From Gonium pectorale (taxonomy: Eukaryota > Chlorophyta > Chlorophyceae > Chlamydomonadales > Volvocaceae), in NCBI GenBank assembly GCA_001584585.1, contig LSYV01000007.1, forward strand, positions 1,311,375-1,375,374: a stretch of 64,000 nt of DNA, in the 5' to 3' direction. The position numbers were made by a program, and so were the translations under genes. The notes under the pieces are model-generated. The model made no database searches. It was not told the DNA's origin and saw nothing but the letters and a program-made list of their open reading frames with translations. Positions 48,172 to 61,000 of the stretch are shown here, in pieces (position 1 is the stretch's first letter; each line of letters opens with the position of its first letter).

Positions 48172-49590
48172 CAAGGCAAAAACCAGATGACCATACGCAA
48201 TAGTTATGGCGCTATCAGTGATGAAACCCCGTTGTCGCAACGTGGCGTGAACCTTCAACGCTCTTTACGAACTTGACCACGGTCTAGCTTCTATAATCCC
48301 AGTAATTTCTTTCACAATTTCTCCGTTGACACAAACTTGATCAACGACACGAGTACGTCAGTAATGGGATGATGGTACTGCTTTAAGTACTGGCTGGTTG
48401 AAAAGGTCAATTGATGGAAGTGCTGATCATAGCAAACCCGGCCCGCAACAAATAAGGGAGTGCCGGGGGCGAAACCGACGCACGGACCACCGTCTTCACC
48501 CAGCCATACCTAGCATGATGCTTGCAATGTATAAGGATCGCCTTCCCTTGTCAAATAAATTGTACTAGGGCACCCGAGTTGCAATCCGGACGGGGCAACC
48601 CCGCACAGCCTGCTCCGTTATGGATCGTTGCCTGCGCTTTGCCCACAGCTTTGCCTGCAGCTGGAAAGGCTTCCATGCCGCAGAAGACCTCGTGGGACAG
48701 GGTGGCTAGTAGGGGCCCAGCTGCCGGGACGGGACTTGGTCACGCAAGCTTCAGGGGCTGCTGGCGGCACAATAAGACATGTACTGAACGCACTTACTGT
48801 TGAATAGACGGCTCTGACAGTAGTCAGCTCACGAGTTCTTACCTTTAGACCCCTTGTATGGCGCAAGTCTCCCCTGGCGCAAGTCGTACAACAAGGATGG
48901 GTAACCTTGACAACATTGTGATTCTAACATTCTGCAAGCACACATTACCAGAGATGTCAGGAGACAATAGGTTCCGTGATGTAGTACGTTCCGTGGGTTC
49001 CGTTAGTGCTCGGGTTACCCTGGGTTTGGCACGCCGTGTCAGTTGGTAGTTGCCACGTGTCATATCTGCGTGAGCATCACCTGTGTTTGGTGTCGTATTG
49101 GATGTACCTTGGTATCGTGTATCCAGCTAGTGTGCTGAGAGCTGTGCTCGTGGTACTTGTCGTGGTGTGAGGGCCTTATGTTTGGCCCTGGTGTTAGGCC
49201 GCGGACCTGCGAGGTGCCGCAGGTCCGGGCGTTGCTACGTTCGTTGGCTGCGCGACTATTGCACTACTGGTCGTTTACCCGATAGGTTGAAGGAGTTCCA
49301 GCGCAGCCGTCGAGGCAAGGAGGCCTCCGATAGCTGGCAGCCATCGTTCCGAGAGGTTGCAGCGGCACCTCTGGTATACATCTGGTCGTTCTCTGGTCGT
49401 TCTAAGCTTGGTGCAGCTAACCGATTGTCATCAGCGTACCTGGGTCGTGGCCGCCCTGGTTCACCACACCCTGGCCATCAGTTTGTAATACGCAGTTGGT
49501 AGTGATCCTACCCCTGGAGCCCGAGTTGGTGACGCATCGCAGTGCTTGTTTGTAGTTGGACCTCTGTTGGCTTGTATTGCCTTGCCCCCT
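48172..49590. other. RLK-C upstream region and unassigned sequence up to the gap
   Basis: 48172-48520 should include the RLK-C promoter. 48880-49590 has a different, G/T-rich composition on the plus strand (many GTG, TTGG and GGTCGT words) with an open frame 49167-49502 of no recognisable family. It probably belongs to a repeat that continues into the assembly gap. Confidence 0.4.
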
Positions 49591-50386
49591 NNNNNNNNNN
49601 NNNNNNNNNNNNNNNNNNNNNNNNNNNNNNNNNNNNNNNNNNNNNNNNNNNNNNNNNNNNNNNNNNNNNNNNNNNNNNNNNNNNNNNNNNNNNNNNNNNN
49701 NNNNNNNNNNNNNNNNNNNNNNNNNNNNNNNNNNNNNNNNNNNNNNNNNNNNNNNNNNNNNNNNNNNNNNNNNNNNNNNNNNNNNNNNNNNNNNNNNNNN
49801 NNNNNNNNNNNNNNNNNNNNNNNNNNNNNNNNNNNNNNNNNNNNNNNNNNNNNNNNNNNNNNNNNNNNNNNNNNNNNNNNNNNNNNNNNNNNNNNNNNNN
49901 NNNNNNNNNNNNNNNNNNNNNNNNNNNNNNNNNNNNNNNNNNNNNNNNNNNNNNNNNNNNNNNNNNNNNNNNNNNNNNNNNNNNNNNNNNNNNNNNNNNN
50001 NNNNNNNNNNNNNNNNNNNNNNNNNNNNNNNNNNNNNNNNNNNNNNNNNNNNNNNNNNNNNNNNNNNNNNNNNNNNNNNNNNNNNNNNNNNNNNNNNNNN
50101 NNNNNNNNNNNNNNNNNNNNNNNNNNNNNNNNNNNNNNNNNNNNNNNNNNNNNNNNNNNNNNNNNNNNNNNNNNNNNNNNNNNNNNNNNNNNNNNNNNNN
50201 NNNNNNNNNNNNNNNNNNNNNNNNNNNNNNNNNNNNNNNNNNNNNNNNNNNNNNNNNNNNNNNNNNNNNNNNNNNNNNNNNNNNNNNNNNNNNNNNNNNN
50301 NNNNNNNNNNNNNNNNNNNNNNNNNNNNNNNNNNNNNNNNNNNNNNNNNNNNNNNNNNNNNNNNNNNNNNNNNNNNNNNNNNNNNN
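49591..50386. other. Assembly gap (N run)
   Basis: About 796 N. It is flanked on the right by dispersed repeat 3. Confidence 0.99.
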
Positions 50387-50860
50387 TTTGACGGCGTTGA
50401 GGCTGAGACCTTGGCCAGGTGCCGAGTGGTACCCTAGTGGATGTCTGCCGCCGGCCCATCAGCGGCCACCTGTTACTCTGTTTATTAGACCCGCGGGCGC
50501 CCAGTCCGCCAAGCCAGAGTGCCGAGCTGTGATACAGACCCGTTAAACACAACGACACACAGATGGGGACGGGCACTGTCGTTGCAGGCAGCGGGTATGA
50601 CGACGTGGTGACGCGCAGACAGGCCAAAGCACTCCCTCCCCGTAGTCGGCCGCCGAAGGACCGGAGAATGGCACCATCGCCGCCGACGTCAACAGTCCAT
50701 TGACGTTTTGACGGTCCGTGGTTACGGCGCTTAACAGTCCAGCGTGCGCCCAGCCCGCCCACCCGGAACGTACGCCTGGCGGCGGTGTGTACCCGTAGAC
50801 CTGTCAGTGGGCACCGAGGCACGATCTGAACGCCCCTCCTAATTGACCTGTGCCGCCTCA
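50387..50860 (+). repeat. Dispersed repeat 3, copy Z
   Basis: Similar in order to 35310-35530: CCCATCAGCGGCCACCTGTTAC with GCGCCCAGTCCGCC, then ATACAGACC, then GCGCAGACAGGCCAAAGCA and CCCCGTAGTCGGCCGCCGA. A second GCGCCCAGCCCGCCCACC block at about 50746 hints at internal repetition. No coding content was recognised. Confidence 0.6.
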
Positions 50861-52895
50861 ATTCCTTCCCAGCTCAATGCCCGTTCGTTAACAATAGTAC
50901 CCCACTATCCCTCCGACGCATTTCTAAAATCCGACGCCTTCCCTCGCCAGCTTCCAGCTTAGCCCCATCCACCTCCTTGGCATCAGGTCGACGTAGAGAC
51001 CAGCCAGTCCAGTGCGCTGTTGGCGGCGGCCCTTGGAGCATTGGCTGAGGCGGCTATGGAGCTTCACACGGTTTCCGATTTGCAGCAGGAGGCGGGAGGC
51101 GGGGTGGACGCGCCCAGTCGCAGGGTGCCCACTGAGATTGGTTGGGATGCTTGCTGGTTTTGGTGGTGGTTTTGCGGGGTTATGCCTTATGCGTTCTGGC
51201 GTGTGTTGCGGTGCTGCTCCCCGTTATGGGCTGGTGCCGTTTGTCTTTCTGTATGGCGGTTTGGACTTTGGAGTAGGGGCTCGGATGTTCGGCTTTTGCC
51301 AGCGATTGCTAGCGGAGGGTCGTCCTCCCTGTGCTCTTCGAGTCCTTCTAGTCCGTTTCCTCTCCTGCCCTGGCCTTCATCACCTCTTCTCCTTGGGTTT
51401 CGCCGTCCCATCTCCCTGTTCTGTGGTCTTTAGGTGCAGGGCTCCTTCTCTTCGTGTGTGTGCACCGTCGGTGTTTTTTCTTGGCTGCCGTAGTGCACTG
51501 TAGTTAGGGCAGGGTTTCGGGGTTCAGGAGGCCTATCTGTTCGCTCCGATGTCTGCGCCCTTTCTCGCGTCTCCACCTGTAGCTTTTCTTTCCACAGCAA
51601 AGGTCTCGTGTACGGCCTAATGCCTGACAGGGATTGTTGCCTGCACATTGGGTACATACCCGTGTTCATACCGACACACCTCCAGCGCATTTCCATCAGC
51701 CGACATTATCCGCCCACATGTCCGCCTGGGCCTGTTGCACAGTGGCTGGGCTACGGGTATCATATTGTCATGTGCCTGTGACGGCCGTGCCATTCTTGGT
51801 ACAAGCGGCTGTAAGTTGCCCTGGGGGGTTTGGGAGGGTTTGTGCGTGTGTGCGTGCTGTTGTACGTGAGACACGTGGCAGTGTTGTGTGCCACGGACGT
51901 CCTACATGTCGTACGACGGGTCCCTCGGGCTGCCTGCCTTGGCGTCCTCGCCTCCAGCTGGAGGCACGTCTTCTTGTCACATACAGTGTAATGCACACGG
52001 CCTTAGGACAGCCAAGAACGCCACCCTAGCAGGCAGCCCGACTCAGGCTTGATCAACCTGCAGTTGTTTGGTAACAGCTACCGATACGCAGTAGCGCAAG
52101 CCTCGACTCGCCGAGTCGCGGTGCAATTGTACGTCGTCGGAGACCGCGGCTTCGCACCGCGTGCCAGCAGCCGTATCGGAACGTATCGGAACCGCGTAGG
52201 CGTGCTGCTGCCGCGCCCGCCCTGCGCGTCCACACAAGAAGAAGATATTGCACATGACAATATCGGCTGCAGGTGTAGAGGTTCCTTTCACCAGCAAGGA
52301 GCTTGCCAAGCGAGGTGCCATGACCTGCGATATGATCAAGCGTCCTGGCACAACCGCCGTACGTCTTAGGGGGGGCGTGAGGACCGTCACCTGCCTTGCA
52401 TTTTACCCAGCAGAACTACTGCAAACGTCGCGCCGTAGGGCGCCGTAGAGATAGACGGGCTCCATCTTTCGTCCTCGTTCTTTGCAGAATCCTCTTTTTC
52501 GCATGCGTGCGTGCCGTTGGCGTATGGTCTCGGCTGCCGTATGCTCTACAGCAACACCTGCGACGGATGAAACGTACTGGCACTACCGCAGAGGTGCACG
52601 AACCCAGCAACCCACGGTAATACGACGTCGTACGAACCCGCGCCAACGGCCAACGCTCAAACGGCCTTCCACACCAAGTGTCAGCGTTGAAGAAATTGCG
52701 CTATGCATATTGCCACCCTCCTGTGTGCACATATTTATATGTATATCCGACCAACCACGGACGAAGTGCTCCCAATCTGAGTAGCCGCTTCAATATGGTT
52801 GCATACTACAAGGCTTGTAAATGACGTTAGGTTGATCAAGGTCGCAGCGCGAGGTCTCGTTCCAGAAAAGCAAGCACTTGGTTGTCAGCCTAGCA
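50861..52895. other. Unassigned region upstream of the LRR gene
   Basis: 51012-51503 is open and T-rich on the plus strand, but its translation is low-complexity Cys/Leu/Phe/Arg and probably not protein-coding. 52480-52895 should contain the LRR-gene promoter (AT-rich ATATTTATATGTATATC near 52730). 52248-52448 is open without a recognised domain. No gene is claimed. Confidence 0.4.
51455..51610 (+). repeat. Dispersed repeat 2, copy 2
   Basis: Matches the minus strand of 13770-13935 with conserved end blocks (GTGTGTG..CCGTCGGTGTTT at the left, TCTGCGCCCTTT...CTTTCCACAG at the right) and a diverged middle. Confidence 0.7.
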
Positions 52896-55800
52896 ATGGC
52901 CGCAACAGATGATATCCGTGAGCTATACATTCAGAAATGCGGCGATTTTGCGAGCCAGCCTATCCTTCTCGTCTTAGAGGCGCTCGAAGCCGGGTGTGCT
53001 TGCCGTTATTTAGCTTCGTGTATCTTGCGAAAGAGGCGCTCATGAAAAGGTCTTGCCGCAGACGACCGCTGGACGTTGTGGTGCTCGATGGCAGGAGCAA
53101 AGCACTGTTCAATGAACGTGTCAAATCTATGCAGGTTGGTGCACATGTTTGACACTGTCTTTGTGACGGGTGGAGCGAGAATGCCGCCTGGAGCCTTGAC
53201 GCAGGTACCGCGTGGCGTACCCGCCGTTTGGTTCCCCTGCCCATGGCCAACCTTGATGCATTTGGGTTCCAGTCAGTTCAGCCCAACCGAGCAGCAGCCC
53301 TTGCTGCCAACGTTCTACAGGTGTACGCTTTGTGCGAGACACTGGTCGAGTACAGCGCGCTTAGCGTGCTGCGGTTGCCGTACAATTTTCTCAACGACAT
53401 GGCAGCGCAGGCCATCGCACGACTCATACAGGCAGGACAGCAGCTCTGCGGCGAAGAAGAGAACTGGGGCAGGGTGTGTCAATGTGGTTCACCTGCTAAG
53501 TTGTTCAAGGGCCCTGCAGCTTAGGAGTCCACCCGTACCCAGAATCCGTACACCAAAGAGGCCGTTCATGCAAGTTCACACGTTTCACCCCTCGTTGCAG
53601 CCCTGAAGATGCCTTCGTTACCGCTGCCAGCTCAACACCGTTGTCATACCTCACTCGACCGTGTTTTCACCAACCAACGAACGACAAATAACAGGTGAAC
53701 AAGCACCTCAAAATGCTGGACCTAACGGGCAATGAGGTGGCGATCGGCGGCGTTGAGGCGCTCACCGGAGTGCTCTCACGGCCCGACTGCGGACTGCAGG
53801 TGCGTGGATCGCTGATGCGGTATCTGGGGAGGGAGCGGAGCGCTGAAAGGGGTCGACGACCATTAGTGCAAAGGATTGGAGCGTATCGGCACATCGTGCC
53901 ATTCCCGAGTCCACCCCCTTGCTTTGCTTCGTTATTGAGGTATACGATGAGGTGCTGGCGTCTTGCGCTATGCCCCACGGCATCGGGGCAGGCTGTGCAG
54001 CTCGCGCCCCGGCGAGGGCCAAAACCCGATGGGCCGGGACATTCAAAATATCTGTTTTCTAGCTCCCCTCTTCTACAGTACCGTATGAAACGTGTGCTAC
54101 ACTACTGAAGCCTGTGCATGTGCATGTGTTCCCCTCTGCTCGGGGTCCGCCCTTCCCTTTCGGTCCCCTGGCAGGCGCTTGTGTTGCGACACAACCCACT
54201 TGGGGACGCGGGTGTCCTCGCAATTGCGGAGATGTTGCGGTGAGGGCGCCCGACCAGCGCTGTGCACGTTAGGGCCACGGCGAAAAGAGCGCTGGCTTTC
54301 AGCACAACCAATCCAGTTCATGCCGCCCTGGGTAGCCCTGTTGGCGGACAGGGGTCCCGAGCTGAGTAGGTAGTGGCGCAGGTTTGACGGCATGGGGCTG
54401 CGTCAAGCCATTCACGCGATGTGAGCCTGCGGTGTATTCAGGAGCCCTGGCGATGGCTCTCGCGCTTGTCCTCTGCCTGTCCGATGTCTCCACGCACCGT
54501 CCATCCCCCTATTTCGACCGTCTGCCCTCGGCCCGCTCCTGCAGGCAGAACACCTCGCTCACCATGTTGGACCTGGCCGACACGCACTTCAGCATCCAGG
54601 GCCTCATAGGCCTCGCCAACGCGCTCACGGACGGCAACACCACCCTCAAGGTTGGCGCGGCCGCAGACGGGCGGAAAAGGCCCACCTGTGACGCTGATAG
54701 TGACGGTCTTTGCCGCTTCCGGTTGTGCAGACCCAACGCGCACGTTTCGTGATGTCTCGCGCGTTTTACTCTCTGCGGAGGACCCGAAGCACCCCTGGCT
54801 AAGCTTTCTGTCCTTACGACAGCGCACCGGGCGGCACCGGCACGATGCCACGCCTCAGATCCTACCTTCCGTAAGCGCCTCCCACGCTGCGCCCCCCTCC
54901 CCCGACACCCACGGTGCCCAGCCGTCCTAGTCACACCTTGTCTCTAAAACTCCATTGCGCCCGCAGATCCTGGACCTGGAGGACGCGCAGCTTCAGGCGC
55001 CCCAGGACAGCACCTACCAGCACGTCGCCCGCATGCTGGCCGCAAACACTTCCCTCACGGAGCTGTCTCTGGCCAAGCACCGCATGGTGGACTCGCAGCT
55101 GGAGCTGCTGGTGTCGCAGGGCTTCGCGCGCAGCCGTGCCAATTGGGTGTCGCTGTCGCTGCGCGCCAACCGGCTGTCGCCGCTGTCTGGTGAGTAAGGG
55201 TCGCGGTCACGCTGCGTGAACGCGTCTGGGCCGTGCGGGGACAGGCAATGCTGGCGGTGTGCCGGGGTGGGTGATTCGGAAACCCACCTGAGGGTTGCCA
55301 GACTGCCTCCTACCAGCCTTGCCCTATGCGACGCATTGTAGGGCCCACCTTCACGTCTTTCCACCGCGGCCATCCCCACGCGTCCTTCCAGTGTGCCCTC
55401 ACTCTGCGGGCTTTCCTCCCCGGTTTCCCCTCCCCCCTCGCCTCCTGCCCAGGCCCGACCCTGGAGCGGCTGCTGGGCTTCGCCCCGCGGCTGCAGCAGC
55501 TGAACCTGGCTGCCAACAGCCTGGGCAACGACGGGGCCATCGCGCTCAGCCGTTGCCTGCCGGCCTGCCCGGCGCTGCAGGAGCTCGACGTGCGCTCCAA
55601 CGGGATCGGCGACCCGGGGGTCATCGCGCTGGCGGGAGCGCTGCAGCGGGTGCACACAATCGAGGTGCGTGGCTGGTGGCGGGCCTTGCGTGCTGGGGCG
55701 GGTCAATGCTGTCCAATGATCATGCATTTGGTGGGTGGAGGTCCGTCACGCAGGCACGTTTCAGGAACGACAGGATGTACATGATGCCGCCGTGGTGCGA

Positions 55801-56090
55801 GCGCTTGTTCGCGCCGAGCCTCCCCGTGGCTTTGCGTGTGTGTCTCGCGCGCCTTAGTCCCGGGAGTGCCACTGGTTGCTTGCACCGCTGTGCCAGATTG
55901 ACCCTCCGACCATTGTTGCATGTCACATGTGCGCCCGCAGCTCTTCACACTGTGGGGCAACAACTTTGGGCCGGGCGCCTGCCGCGCGATGGCGGAGGCG
56001 CTGGTGAGCCCCACGCTGCGGCGCCTGCGGACCGACGTGCGGCCGTACGTGGTGGACGGGGAGCCGGCCTTGGCGCTGCAGGAGGTATAA
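52896..56090 (+). CDS. Leucine-rich-repeat protein, LRRC34-like
   Basis: Nine exons whose phases all close: 52896-52993, 53062-53134, 53321-53473, 53695-53799, 54175-54239, 54545-54650, 54967-55189, 55453-55664, 55941-56090. They give about 394 residues. The start MAATDDIRELYIQKCGDF is the first ATG in frame. Ribonuclease-inhibitor-type repeats recur: LSVLRLPYNFLNDMAAQAIA, LKMLDLTGNEVAIGGVEAL, LVLRHNPLGDAGVLAIAEML, LTMLDLADTHFSIQGLIGLA, LQQLNLAANSLGNDGAIAL and LQELDVRSNGIGDPGVIALA. Such repeats form a curved protein-binding scaffold. The C-terminal LWGNNFGPGACRAM and VRPYVVDGEPALAL resemble the end of LRRC34 proteins, the basis for the name. There is no signal peptide or membrane segment, so it is probably cytosolic or nuclear. 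The partner is unknown. Confidence 0.84.
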
Positions 56091-56887
56091 CCACGAGCGT
56101 GTCTCGCAACGGACATACGCAGATGACGGGCGTCAAGTCGATGCTGCGGCAGATCGAACCACCGATGCTGAAGGCGGAGCATATGAGCTTCCTATCTGTT
56201 GAGGCAGAGCACTCGTCAAGCCATGGAGTAGCGCCTGCTGGCGGAATGACGTGGGGCGTGGGTTGCCACCGGCGTGTGCGTGTGATGTTGCGCAGCTGTG
56301 CAAGCAGTGAGCCGTAGAAAAGCTGCCTACTGTGCAGCGCAACCGGTCAGAGCGGTTTGAATGTTGGGCTCCTCGCAACGGCCTCGAAAAGCAGTCCTGT
56401 ACGGCACGCATGACGTTCGGGTTGACAAGCGCTGCAGCCCGTGGCCCCTGCGACTGTACGGACAATGAGAGCACGCAACTCGGCAACGTGTAGGACACGT
56501 TCTTTTCGGGCGCCAAGACCGTCAGGCGCACGGTGGGCGTGGTGGTGGCCCCCTGCCTGACAATGCTTTGCTGTGCTCTTCGCAAAACGCGCCCTTGCAG
56601 GGAAGCGTCTTGCGCAGAGTGCATGCAGGCCGATGGCTGAATGATGTACCATCTAGGGCACTTTGGATAGTGCGTGTGGTTTTGGCCCTGTGAGGCACAC
56701 TTGCACGTTGGGTGCATGTGGATGGCCTCTTTCACAACAACACACGCATTAACCTTTTCACCTTCCAGGTTCTTTCCGACCGTGTGCCGGTCCGCCAAGT
56801 TACGCTTTTCTTTCGAGGGCACACGGGTGTTACACCCAACCTGCTTTGGCGGGTCGTAAGGCCTGCACCCCCTCTGGATAGGAAGCC

Positions 56888-56892
56888 TGTAA
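56888..56892 (+). terminator. Candidate TGTAA polyadenylation signal of the LRR gene
   Basis: TGTAA about 800 bases after the LRR stop codon, within the length range of algal 3' UTRs. Another TGTAA lies near 57332. Position and motif only. Confidence 0.35.
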
Positions 56893-57554
56893 TATGTATC
56901 TTTAGAACATCTGCGTGAGGTGAGTATAACTCCCCTGACACTGGCTGTCGGGCTTCTTGTGTAGTAGCCTGTCACGAAGCGCAGAAGCTGCGCACCCGCG
57001 GCCACCTGCAGCGCAGCCAAGTCCGCATAACAAATAGCATTCTGCACGACAACACAGCTGTTGTCACTCCCGTAAGCGAGCGCTCGCTCGGCTCCAATAC
57101 GTACCGTACAAAAACGAGAAATGTGCAAAGAAAGCGGGAGCAAAGGGGTGGCGGCTACCAGGCGCCGCCCCTTAGCACCGTTTGGGCGATAACTGCTGCA
57201 TCTTTGTGCGCCTGAGACACTGCCAGGATATCAGCCCGGCAAGCGAGGCATTCGAACACATACTTAGCTCATTGGCGGGGTCATTTGTCTGAGGCCAAGC
57301 AGACTCGCCTGTCCGAAGTCAGAGCCAAGACTGTGTAAACCTTAACTTTCAACCCTCCCATGGCCCTAACCATGGCATATGGTGTACATATCAAGCACAC
57401 CTCCCTCGCTCTATGCACCGTCAATCGACAACAAAACTTGTTCTCCCGCCTTACAGGGAAGCCGAGCGAGCGTGACCCCTACGTGCCGCCTTGTCTCGCC
57501 CCATGAAGCCGAGGGCGCCAAACCGCAAACATACACAAGGCGCCAGGCCTTCAA

Positions 57555-57559
57555 TTACA
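57555..57559 (-). terminator. Candidate TGTAA polyadenylation signal of the MYND gene
   Basis: TGTAA on the minus strand about 470 bases beyond the MYND stop codon. A second lies at 57451-57455. Motif and position only. Confidence 0.35.
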
Positions 57560-58029
57560 AGCCCAAGGCCTTCGACCTATTCAGTTCCCAACGAAACCGA
57601 AACAACAAAACAAGCTGTCGCCTTAGGTCGCCAAAAGACAGATATCATGGCTCGCCAACGGCTGTGCAATTCGAACGAAGAGACCCCGAATCAATTCATA
57701 ATACAGATTCAAGAATGGCAGTGCTACCCGGCTCCTGCAAAACAGCGCTCTGGCATCAACATAAGACAACCCGGTATTCGAAGCGATCGTACCTCCACCA
57801 CACGCAGGGGTCAAACCCACTGCTGATTGAGCAGTATCACCTCTCGACCCGGTCGCCATGCATCGCAACGACTACTGTCCATGCATCTTTCCGGGTGCAG
57901 TGAGGGCGCCTACATTTGCACTCCAAAGCCCTCCACATCACCTGCAACTTCGTACTAAATAGCAACCACAATCGCGCTTGACAGCGCAGCAAGCCTTTTC
58001 GGCATTGCGCTTCAGACCCCCATCCCCCT

Positions 58030-61000
58030 TCATTCCCCGGCGAGCTTCGCGCACTCGCCCTTGTGTGCTGCCCGCCAGTGCGCCCGCTGGCACTCCGCCC
58101 CGCAGTACCGCACAGCTTTGCAGCCGGCGCAGCGCTTAAGGTCCAGCCTGCACTCCGCCGCCCTCCCAAAGTTCGCGCAGTCTGGATTGCCGCAGACGCG
58201 CACACGCCGAAGCGCAGCAGCAGGCGATGCCTCTAGCACGAGGGCCGGCGGCAGCGGGCCGACAGGCGCGGGGGCGCAGCCCTCGAGCAGGACCGTCGAA
58301 GCAGCCTGCAGCGCCCGACTGATGACCTCCGGGACCTCCGGGCGCCCACCCGCTTCGCTGCCCTCCACCATGCTGCCCAGGATGTTTGTCGCGGTGCAGC
58401 AAAAGTCACCGCCGCCGCCATCGCCGGAACTGGCGGGCAGCGGCGTCTCCTCCGCCAGCTTCAGCAGGAGAAGAACATACCCTCCGCAGGTCGGCGACAA
58501 CTCCACTAGCCGGGGCACCACCGCCAACAGCGGCTTCACCAGGCAGCCACGCAGGGGCTGAGCAAGGTCTGCAGTTGCGGAGGATGCAGCCTCCGCTGCG
58601 GTCGCGCTGCCTGCCGCGCTGCTGCTCGCGGGCTCCGGCTGCTCCACCGCTGGGCTCAGCCACTCCTTGGCGTAATCGCTGACGCCGTCGCGCGCCGCCA
58701 GCGCCACCAGGGCACTGACCAGGCCGACCGCCAGGTCCCGATCTGCCTGCCCGAAGTCCGCGGTCGCACGCAGCATTGCACATACGCTCGCAATCAGGCG
58801 GTGCGGCTGGCACGCCAACAGCTGTGCCGCGGGCAGCAGCGCATGCGGCGGCCGCCAACGGCACAGCATGTGGCCGAGAATCATCTCCAGCTGCACGAGG
58901 AGCGTCATGCAAAGCCCGTTTTCCCACTCGGTCCGCAGCAGCGCCTCCCGCCGCCGGGCCACGAGGAATGCCAGCGGCGCCGCCAGGGTGCACGTCGCAC
59001 GCGAGGCGAGCGCCAACACCTCGTGCGCCTCGCTGACACACCCCACGGCGGCGGTACCGGCGGCGGGCGCCACGGCTGCCGCCGCGGACAGCTGCGCTGC
59101 CTTCACGGCAGCAGCTGCGGCATCGACCGTCTCGTGACGCGCCAACAGAACGTGCAGTAGCACGTGCTTCTCGAGGGCGGCTGTGGCGTAAACTAAGATC
59201 CATAGGAGCAATGACGATGAGGCTATCAGCTCCTTGAAGGCCTCCTCCTCGCAGGGGGCGACATCGGTGGGGAGGGCGACCTCCAGCCGGGTCGCAAGCA
59301 GGCCGGCGCGCTTAGAAGCCGTTACAAGCAGTCCCAGCAGCCCAGGCAAGTCCACGTTGCAGCTGCCATCGCCGCCACTGACGCCGCTGCTGGCACTGCC
59401 GGCGGCTGCGTGTTGGCCGCGGCCGCGGCTGCCTGCGGACAGAGGCATGAGCTGCGAGGAGCCCTCCGGCACGGGGCAGAGGACGTCCATCACCTTGCCC
59501 ATGTGCACCAGCGCGGCCACACGGCGCGGCGCGATGGACAGGGTGTCTGGCACCGGGACCCCGATGCGGTCCTCCGCGGCGAAGCCAAGCCGCATCACAT
59601 GGTCCAGGCTGGTGGCCAGGCCGGTGCGCGCAAGCCGACTGGCGCAGTCGGCGCGGAGGTGCGCGGGTAGCTTGGCCACGCCTGCGGCAAAACGGGTCGG
59701 TTTGAGGGCGTAAGGGCATCAGCTCAGGACGCAACCACTGCTTCCGCTGAGCAGGTGGTGCACTTGAGCACGCTGCCGGCCAGGCCAACGAGCCGCTTTA
59801 CAAAGGTTTGCCACAGGCCATGCAAGCCCCTCTCTCAAAAGTCACAACCTACCCCGGTGGCGGTCCTCCATCAGGCTCCGCATGAAGTCCAGCACCGCCG
59901 CAATGTTGCGGGTCTGGCAGCCGTTCTCGGCCTGCGATAGGCCGTGTACGGCATACAGGTGTCTGGCGGCACCCGCACATGCGGCACGTGCGGCACAACA
60001 CAGCCTCGCGCTGCAAAGGCACGCCGCAAATTTACACGTTTGAGTACGGTACGGTACTGCACCCAGCACGAGCTAGAAAAGCCTTAAGGACATGCATACT
60101 CGCAGTTGTGCGTTAAGTCCTTCCACCACCATACCACGCATTGCAACTGGCACTCTCACCAGCGCGGCAAGGGTGCTCCGCGGCGGCGGCTGCACCCACC
60201 CAGGGCCCGAGCACACCGCCTCGGCCTCCACCGCCACGGCAAGCAGCCAAGCAGCCGCCTCGAGCCAGAGCGGCACGCTCTCGAGGTCCGCCTGGGACAC
60301 CGGGCCCTTGGGCACCGCCGGCAGCAGGGTCTGCAGCAGCTGTGCGCCAAAGGGCAGGAGGCGGTACAGGGCACCGTACAGCGCTGCTGTGACAGTCCCT
60401 CGTGAGGGGCATTAGGAATCGCTGCGATGAAACATGTCGGGCTGTCGGGAGAAGTCAGGCCGTTATGCGGACCCGACCTCATGTGGCGCAACAACAGCGG
60501 TGCGGTGCTCATGCCTGTGTGGCCCGTGCGTCACCCGGAGCTGCGGGGGTGGTAATGGAGACGGGAAACGGGTCGCGTCGCGGGCCGGGGGGGGGGGTAC
60601 GGTATGAGGCGGGCTGAGCCCGCCAACGCCCAACTCGCGCGGCCCTTGCTTACCATCAAGCGAGCGAACTCCCACTCGGGCGTGGGCGTGTACGCGCCTG
60701 CCAGCCCCTGGCCGCGGCACAGCCGCGCCATCGCCTCGGCGACCCGCGTGACGCAGCTGCTCGGCGGCTTTCCAGTATCCAGCCCGCTTGCCGCGCTGCT
60801 CGGCCCTCCCGCCAAGGCCTCATTGACATTCCATAGGCACACGGATCCCATGATCGCATAGCAGTGGTCGTCCTCCAGCCAGCCGGCCGTGTGCTCCGGG
60901 TCGTTCTGCTCGCCAGGCGCCGCCGTGGGCTCGCCGCCAATCGTGAGGCCGCAGACCTTCCCCAACCTCGCCTCCTCCCGCAGCAGCCACCACGCCGTCT

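Larger units (their letters stand above)
56091..58029. other. Convergent 3' regions of the LRR and MYND genes
   Basis: The LRR gene (plus) and MYND gene (minus) end towards each other here. Open frames in this stretch have no recognisable domain. It should hold both 3' UTRs. Confidence 0.5.

Noticed and set aside
49167..49502. Arg/Ser-rich frame left of the second gap, considered as a retroelement gag
   Set aside because: No zinc knuckle, protease or other diagnostic motif is visible, and the gap hides what follows.
51012..51503. 163-codon open frame rich in Cys, Leu and Phe
   Set aside because: The translation is low-complexity, lacks any motif and overlaps a dispersed repeat; openness follows from T-rich composition.
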